Shown in pieces: positions 59,740 through 64,000 of a stretch of 64,000 nucleotides of DNA. Below the pieces are notes generated by a model, which had not been told where the DNA came from, searched no databases, and was given only the letters and a program-made list of their open reading frames with translations. How positions within the stretch are numbered: position 1 is the first letter of the stretch; each line of letters begins with the position of its first letter. Source of the stretch: Nocardia cyriacigeorgica (lineage in GTDB: Bacteria; Actinomycetota; Actinomycetes; Mycobacteriales; Mycobacteriaceae); assembly GCF_010858045.1 (NCBI RefSeq), contig NZ_JAAGVC010000001.1:130061-194060 (forward strand), in the 5' to 3' direction. A program made the position numbers and the translations under genes.

Positions 59740-59807
59740 ACCACGGTACGGAACCGGCGCAGCGGCGGGAACGTCCCAGAGTCGGAGTATCGACCTATAC
59801 CACGGTA
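59740..59807. promoter_or_regulatory. Direct repeat ACCACGGTA upstream of the CYP140-like gene
   Basis: ACCACGGTA occurs at 59740-59748 and 59799-59807. The second copy is extended to the near-palindrome TACC-AC-GGTA. Both lie in the 121-base gap before the P450 start; a regulator binding site is possible. Confidence 0.4.
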
Positions 59808-59823
59808 GGAGCCCGGACCGGCC

Positions 59824-60564
59824 TCATCCGCGCAGCGCGGTGACCCGTTCGGTCTCCACACGCCGCTCCCGCAGCGCTGGATCCGGGTTGACGACCTGGA
59901 CCAGCGAGGCCCCCGCGGCGAGCACCGCGACGAAACCGTCGATGAGCTCGGCAGGGGTCTCCCACGGGGTGCTCGACAGCACCCGGTCGCCCTCGGAGAA
60001 GCCTTGCCGCAGCGCCGAAGTGCGCGCCTCGGCGAGAACCTCCGACACCGACATCCCGTCCAGCGCCACACCGATGCCGCCGGGCAGGAACTGGTCGCCG
60101 TGTACCCGGACCGAGGTGGCGAAATCGGTGACGCCGATCGGCAGATCACGCACCGGCGCACCCATCGGATCCAGCGACAGCACCGCGACCTCGCCGGCAC
60201 CGTCGGTGTCGTCGAGCCGCTCGACGGTGGACAGGGCGAGGTCGGCGTCGGGATCGGCGTGCAGTACCACCTCGGTGCCCGCCCACCAGCAGCCGAGCAG
60301 CACCGCCGCGGTCTGCCAGTGCGCGGGCAGCAGCACCGCCACCCGCGCGCCGGGGGTGAGCCCGAATTCATCGCGCACGAGATTGGCGGTTTTGGCCGCC
60401 CAGTTCGCCAGCGTGAGCCCGGACAGTTCGATTCTGGCCCCGGTGGCATCGTCGTAGTAGGTGACGCGCGGACCCGCGGGTTCGCGCGCGAGGATCGGGT
60501 CGAGCACCGCCTCGGTGAGGGTCAGTGCTTGCTCGAGATCACGCATCGGCTGGTTCACGCTCAC
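59824..60564 (-). CDS. TIGR03089 family protein (truncated AMP-binding-like)
   Basis: A protein of 246 residues resembling the N-terminal part of acyl-adenylating enzymes: TLANWAAKTANLVRDEFGLTPGARVAVLLPAHWQTAAVLLGCWWAGTEVVL (about 50-100). The conserved AMP-binding core and C-terminal domain are absent, so catalysis of adenylation is unlikely. It corresponds to the short family next to the LytR-CpsA-Psr gene in mycobacteria (near Rv3267/3268). It lies 21 bases after that gene here. Start is ATG 60564 or the in-frame ATG at 60546. Confidence 0.85.
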   Translation of the reverse strand: MSVNQPMRDLEQALTLTEAVLDPILAREPAGPRVTYYDDATGARIELSGLTLANWAAKTANLVRDEFGLTPGARVAVLLPAHWQTAAVLLGCWWAGTEVVLHADPDADLALSTVERLDDTDGAGEVAVLSLDPMGAPVRDLPIGVTDFATSVRVHGDQFLPGGIGVALDGMSVSEVLAEARTSALRQGFSEGDRVLSSTPWETPAELIDGFVAVLAAGASLVQVVNPDPALRERRVETERVTALRG

Positions 60565-60585
60565 TGGCTGTTGGCTGCGCGGTGG

Positions 60586-62085
60586 CTAATTCACGCATGT
60601 CGGTCCGTTCTTGCCTGCATCGATCGGCGGAGCGGGCGGTACGGGGGTGGCGGAGGTCGACGGAGTGTCGAAGTCGAACATGCCGCCCGCCTGCGACCCG
60701 GGTCCAGAATAGTCGCTCGCCAGCACCACGCTCACCGTATCCGGCGCAACCGTCTCGTCGGCGAGCACCGTCAGCCCGCCCAGCGCCTCGGCCACCGCCT
60801 TGGCCTTCGGGTCCGAGGTCGAGGCCGCGAGCACCCGGCTGCTCGTGACCGGATCGCCGGAGTAATTGTCCACCTCGCCCTGCTGGAAGCCCTTGGCGCT
60901 CAAGGCCTGTGCGACGGCACCGGCCAGTCCGCCGACCAGGCTCGCGTTGAACACGTTGACCGTGACCGATGACGGCGCGACCGCGGGCTCGGCGGGTTCG
61001 TCGCTGTCCTCGCCGACCAGCGAGGCCACATACGATTTCACCGCCTTCGGCTCCACCCGCACCACCGATTCGCCCTCGGGGGTGGTGCCGTTGAGATCGG
61101 CCACCGGGATGGTCTCGAAGGTGACCTTGCCGCCGGTCAGGTCCTGGAGTTGTTGCAGGAATGCCAGCACATCCCAGTCCTCGTCGAGCACGATGGTGCG
61201 CCCGACCGCCTCGCTCAACTCGCTGAGCCTGCTCGGATTGCTCAGGGTGTCCTTGCTGAGCACCTGCTGCACCAGCTGGGCCATGAACACCTGCTGACGC
61301 ACGATGCGGTCCAGGTCGCCGCGCGGCAGATCGTGGCGCTGGCGCACGAAACTCAGCGCGCGCGGGCCGTCGAGCCGCTGTCTGCCCGCCGGGAACGAGG
61401 CGCCGGACATCCATTCGTCGACCGGATTGTTCAGGCAGACGTCCACCCCGCCCACGGCGTCGGTGAGCAGCACGAACCCGAGCAGGCTGACCTCGGCGTA
61501 GTGGTCGACGGTGATGCCGGTCAGCCCGGCGACGGTCTTGACAAGGGCCTGGCGGCCCGCCTGGGTGGACTTGCGTTCGGCCTCGTCCTCGGCGACGCCC
61601 TCGTCCAGCAGCTCCTGCTGTTGCTCCTGCTTGGTGATGCCGTAGGCGGAGTTGATCTTGCCCTTGCCGAGGCCGGGGATGTCGACGTAGGAGTCGCGGG
61701 GGATGGAGATGGCGGTCGCGGAGCTGCCGTCGTTGGGGACCCGGACCAGCACGATGGTGTCGGTATTGGTGCCGATCTCATCGCCGGCGTGCAGCATCGC
61801 GCGTTCGGCGTCGGTCAGCGGGTTGCCGTGCGCGTCGGTACGCGAATCGACGCCGACCAGCAGGATGTCGACCGCGCCGTCGCGCCCGCCGCCGAGGCCC
61901 AGATCGGAGATGCGTTCGATATTGGAGATGAGGCTGTCCACGCTGCGCCAGGCCAGGCCGGTGACCACCAGCACCAGCACAGCGATCACGGCCACCAGCG
62001 CACGCATGGGGCCGAACGAACCCGGTTCCCATTCTGTGCGGGACATCGGTGCGCCACCCCCACTTGCCGCCCTGCGCTGCGCCAC
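60586..62085 (-). CDS. LytR-CpsA-Psr (LCP) family cell-wall polymer ligase
   Basis: A protein of 499 residues, the length of mycobacterial Lcp1 (Rv3267). One N-terminal transmembrane helix lies near residues 28-46. The LCP domain follows with DILLVGVDSRTDAHG, TDTIVLVRVPND, SIPRDSYVDIPG and the Arg-rich QRHDLPRGDLDRIVRQQ. A C-terminal LytR_C domain begins near residue 370. It transfers arabinogalactan (or similar polymer) from a lipid carrier to peptidoglycan on the outer face of the membrane. GTG 62085 with GAGAGGA upstream. Divergent from rmlD/wbbL, which make the linker it attaches. Confidence 0.92.
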   Translation of the reverse strand: MAQRRAASGGGAPMSRTEWEPGSFGPMRALVAVIAVLVLVVTGLAWRSVDSLISNIERISDLGLGGGRDGAVDILLVGVDSRTDAHGNPLTDAERAMLHAGDEIGTNTDTIVLVRVPNDGSSATAISIPRDSYVDIPGLGKGKINSAYGITKQEQQQELLDEGVAEDEAERKSTQAGRQALVKTVAGLTGITVDHYAEVSLLGFVLLTDAVGGVDVCLNNPVDEWMSGASFPAGRQRLDGPRALSFVRQRHDLPRGDLDRIVRQQVFMAQLVQQVLSKDTLSNPSRLSELSEAVGRTIVLDEDWDVLAFLQQLQDLTGGKVTFETIPVADLNGTTPEGESVVRVEPKAVKSYVASLVGEDSDEPAEPAVAPSSVTVNVFNASLVGGLAGAVAQALSAKGFQQGEVDNYSGDPVTSSRVLAASTSDPKAKAVAEALGGLTVLADETVAPDTVSVVLASDYSGPGSQAGGMFDFDTPSTSATPVPPAPPIDAGKNGPTCVN

Positions 62086-62249
62086 CTGCAGTCCTCTCCA
62101 CCCCGTCGGGTCCGCTCGTCGGACCCGGCGATCGATTCCAGTCCTTTCGACTCAGCGTCGCTCATGACACCCAGCCCCATCACGAGGCTAACCAACGGCA
62201 ACGGCGGTGGAGCCGAACCGCTGGTGCGACGGCGTGCCAGACTGACCGC

Positions 62250-63131
62250 ATGAGCGCCGCTACACCTCCGGAAACGCCCGCCGACCCCGACCTGGCCGAG
62301 CGGGTGGTCGTCACCGGTGCGGGCGGACTGCTCGGGCACGAGTTGCGCCGGTTCGCGCCCGCCGCGCGCGCCTTCGGTCACCGCGAACTCGATATCACCG
62401 ACGCCGACGCGGTGCGCGCGATCGTCGGTCCAGGCGCGGTGATCATCAACTGCGCCGCCTTCACCAACGTCGACGCCGCCGAATCCGAGCGGGCCGCCGC
62501 GTTCGCGGCCAACGAGACGGGCCCTGCGGTACTGGCGGCGGTCTGTGCCGAGGCAGGGGCGCGGCTGATCCATATCTCCACCGACTACGTCTTCGACGGC
62601 ACCGCGACCCGGCCCTACGAGACGTCCGACCCCACCGCGCCCCTGTCGGTCTACGGACAGTCGAAACTGGCCGGCGAACATGCGGTACTGAACTCGGCCG
62701 CGCAGGCCCACGTGGTCCGCACCTCTTGGGTCTTCCGCGCGGCGGGCGGCGACTTCGTCGCGACGATGCTGAAGCTCGAACGCGAACGCGACAGCATCGA
62801 CGTGGTGGACGACCAACTCAGCTGCCCCACCTACGGCGGCGATCTGGCGCTCGGCCTGCTGGAACTGGCCCGCACTCCACAGGCCCCCCGGCTGTTGCAC
62901 GCCACCAACTCCGGCACCGCGAGCCGATTCGATCTGGCGCAGGCGGTATTCGCCGGAGTCGGCGCGGATCCGCAGCGAGTACGGCCGTGTGATTCCTCGA
63001 AGTTCCCCAGACCCGCTCGGCGCCCGGCGTATTCGGTGCTGTCCGGTACTTCGTGGGCCGACGCCGGGCTGACGCCGCTGCGGGATTGGCGCTCGGCGCT
63101 CGAGGACGCGCTGCAGCGCCGCTCCGGTTAG
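62250..63131 (+). CDS. rmlD: dTDP-4-dehydrorhamnose reductase
   Basis: An SDR-type enzyme of 293 residues that makes dTDP-L-rhamnose. NADPH motif VTGAGGLLGHELRR is near residues 19-32, then INCAAFTNVDAAESE, ISTDYVFDGT, catalytic Tyr-Lys in YGQSKLAGEH, and WVFRAAGGDFVATML. The rhamnose is used by the downstream rhamnosyltransferase to build the arabinogalactan linker, essential in mycolata. Same neighbours as Rv3266c. Confidence 0.95.
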   Translation: MSAATPPETPADPDLAERVVVTGAGGLLGHELRRFAPAARAFGHRELDITDADAVRAIVGPGAVIINCAAFTNVDAAESERAAAFAANETGPAVLAAVCAEAGARLIHISTDYVFDGTATRPYETSDPTAPLSVYGQSKLAGEHAVLNSAAQAHVVRTSWVFRAAGGDFVATMLKLERERDSIDVVDDQLSCPTYGGDLALGLLELARTPQAPRLLHATNSGTASRFDLAQAVFAGVGADPQRVRPCDSSKFPRPARRPAYSVLSGTSWADAGLTPLRDWRSALEDALQRRSG

Positions 63132-63142
63132 GCTGGACCGCT

Positions 63143-64000
63143 GTGAGCCCCTCCGATTCCACGGGTCAGCCGAGCCTGGCCGTCGTCACGGTCACCTACT
63201 CGCCCGGCGAGCACCTCGAGCACTTCATCAGCACGCTGGCCACCGCCACCGCGGAGAAGCCGCAGGTGATCCTGGCCGACAACGGGTCGGTCGACGGTGT
63301 GCCGGAAATGGTGGCCGAGGCCAACTCGCATGTGCGGCTGCTACGCACCGGAGGCAATATCGGCTACGGCGGCGCCATCAACCGGGCCGTGGCCGAACTG
63401 GACCCGTCGATCGAATTCATCGTCATCTCCAACCCGGACATCCGCTGGGGCAACGACGCCATCGACGAGCTGCTGGCCGCGGCGCAGCGCTGGCCCCGCG
63501 CCGGTGCGCTCGGTCCGATGGTGCGCGAACCGGACGGCAGCATCTACCCGTCGGCGCGTTCGGTGCCCGGCCTGCTCGACGGTGCCGGTCACGCCATCCT
63601 CGGCTCCATCTGGAAGTCGAACCCCTGGACCGTGCGCTACCGCCAGGAGAACGAGCAGATCTCCGAACGCACGGTGGGGTGGCTGTCGGGGTCGTGCCTG
63701 CTGGTGCGCCGGGCGGCGTTCGACGCCATCGACGGCTTCGATTCGCGCTACTTCATGTACATGGAGGACGTCGACTTCGGCGACCGGATGGGCCGCGCCG
63801 GCTGGCACAACGTCTTCGTGCCGAGCGCCGAGGTCACCCATGCCAAGGGCCACGCCGCGGGCAGGCATCCCGAGCTGATGCTGCCCGCCCACCACGCCAG
63901 TGCCTACCGCTTCCAGGCCGACCGGCATCCGCACTGGTGGCAGGCCCCGTTGCGGCTGGCGCTGCGGGTCGGACTTGCGGTTCGCTCCCGGATTGCGGTT
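63143..64000 (+). CDS. wbbL: Rhamnosyltransferase WbbL (3' end outside the window)
   Basis: 286 codons are open to the window edge with no stop; mycobacterial WbbL (Rv3265c) has about 301. The GT2 features are VVTVTYSPGEHLEHF, LADNGSVDGVP, LRTGGNIGYGGAINRA, VISNPDIRWG and the acceptor/base motif FMYMEDVDFGDRMGRAGWH. It adds L-rhamnose to GlcNAc-diphospho-decaprenol, forming the linker of arabinogalactan to peptidoglycan. GTG start lies 11 bases after the rmlD stop, so the two are co-transcribed. Confidence 0.92.
   Translation, partial: MSPSDSTGQPSLAVVTVTYSPGEHLEHFISTLATATAEKPQVILADNGSVDGVPEMVAEANSHVRLLRTGGNIGYGGAINRAVAELDPSIEFIVISNPDIRWGNDAIDELLAAAQRWPRAGALGPMVREPDGSIYPSARSVPGLLDGAGHAILGSIWKSNPWTVRYRQENEQISERTVGWLSGSCLLVRRAAFDAIDGFDSRYFMYMEDVDFGDRMGRAGWHNVFVPSAEVTHAKGHAAGRHPELMLPAHHASAYRFQADRHPHWWQAPLRLALRVGLAVRSRIAV

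Overview
The window is a high-GC actinobacterial chromosome segment, most likely from Nocardia or a close relative in the Mycobacteriales. The reasons are a sterol 14-demethylase (CYP51) that reads almost like the mycobacterial enzyme, six cytochromes P450 in about 50 kb, an orphan Mce protein, the mycothiol-dependent MscR dehydrogenase with its metallo-beta-lactamase partner, a deazaflavin (F420)-dependent reductase, and at the right edge the mycobacterial-type block TIGR03089 / LytR-CpsA-Psr / rmlD / wbbL that builds the arabinogalactan linker. Genus is inferred from remembered families, not from a search.

Layout. 0.2-2.6 kb: a pair of acyl-CoA dehydrogenase subunits, a terminator and a GC-rich heptamer / 26-mer tandem repeat. 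2.9-5.0 kb: a lipoprotein, a small membrane protein and a GNAT acetyltransferase. 5.1-9.7 kb: a TetR gene divergent from a two-gene ABC transporter resembling siderophore importers, followed by a 34-codon peptide gene with a strong ribosome binding site. 9.7-14.9 kb: a second TetR gene, a P450, mscR with its metallo-beta-lactamase partner, and another P450. 15.1-23.6 kb (minus strand): eight genes in one direction (aldehyde dehydrogenase, SDR, hydroxyisobutyrate dehydrogenase-like, CMD-family protein, FAD dehydrogenase, TetR, F420 reductase, molybdopterin oxidoreductase). 23.9-29.8 kb (plus strand): the divergent operon CYP123-like, SDR, ferredoxin, NTF2-like, unknown, CYP125-like, glutathione peroxidase. 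It meets cyp51 (minus) at a very strong bidirectional terminator. 31.4-36.9 kb: orphan Mce gene, then CoA-transferase, a 59-residue ORF, an HMG-CoA lyase-like gene, a TauD-type dioxygenase and endonuclease IV. 37.0-44.2 kb: two Ser/Thr kinases and a MacB/FtsX-type ABC system. 44.3-52.2 kb (minus): five genes all joined by 4-bp start/stop overlaps (DUF5691 fusion, MoxR ATPase, DUF5682, VWA, ADP-ribosylglycohydrolase). Divergent from it (52.7-55.6 kb) lies a Rad50-like ATPase coupled to a small basic-tailed protein. 55.7-59.7 kb: small YchJ, SelW and FmdB-type genes, a carboxylesterase, a poly-C tract and a CYP140-like P450. 59.8-64.0 kb: cell-wall genes, the last (wbbL) cut by the window edge.

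Two observations stand out. First, a near-palindromic sequence, GACAYGTGTCTGG, occurs at the start of the TetR gene at 18.47 kb, between the aldehyde dehydrogenase and CYP123-like operons, and upstream of cyp51. It gives a candidate regulon tying the scattered steroid/terpenoid P450 genes to one repressor. Second, the fully coupled MoxR-VWA cassette has an unusual architecture: the first protein appears to be the C-terminal half of a SWIM zinc-finger protein, without its zinc finger, fused to DUF5691, and the cassette ends in a coupled ADP-ribosylglycohydrolase.
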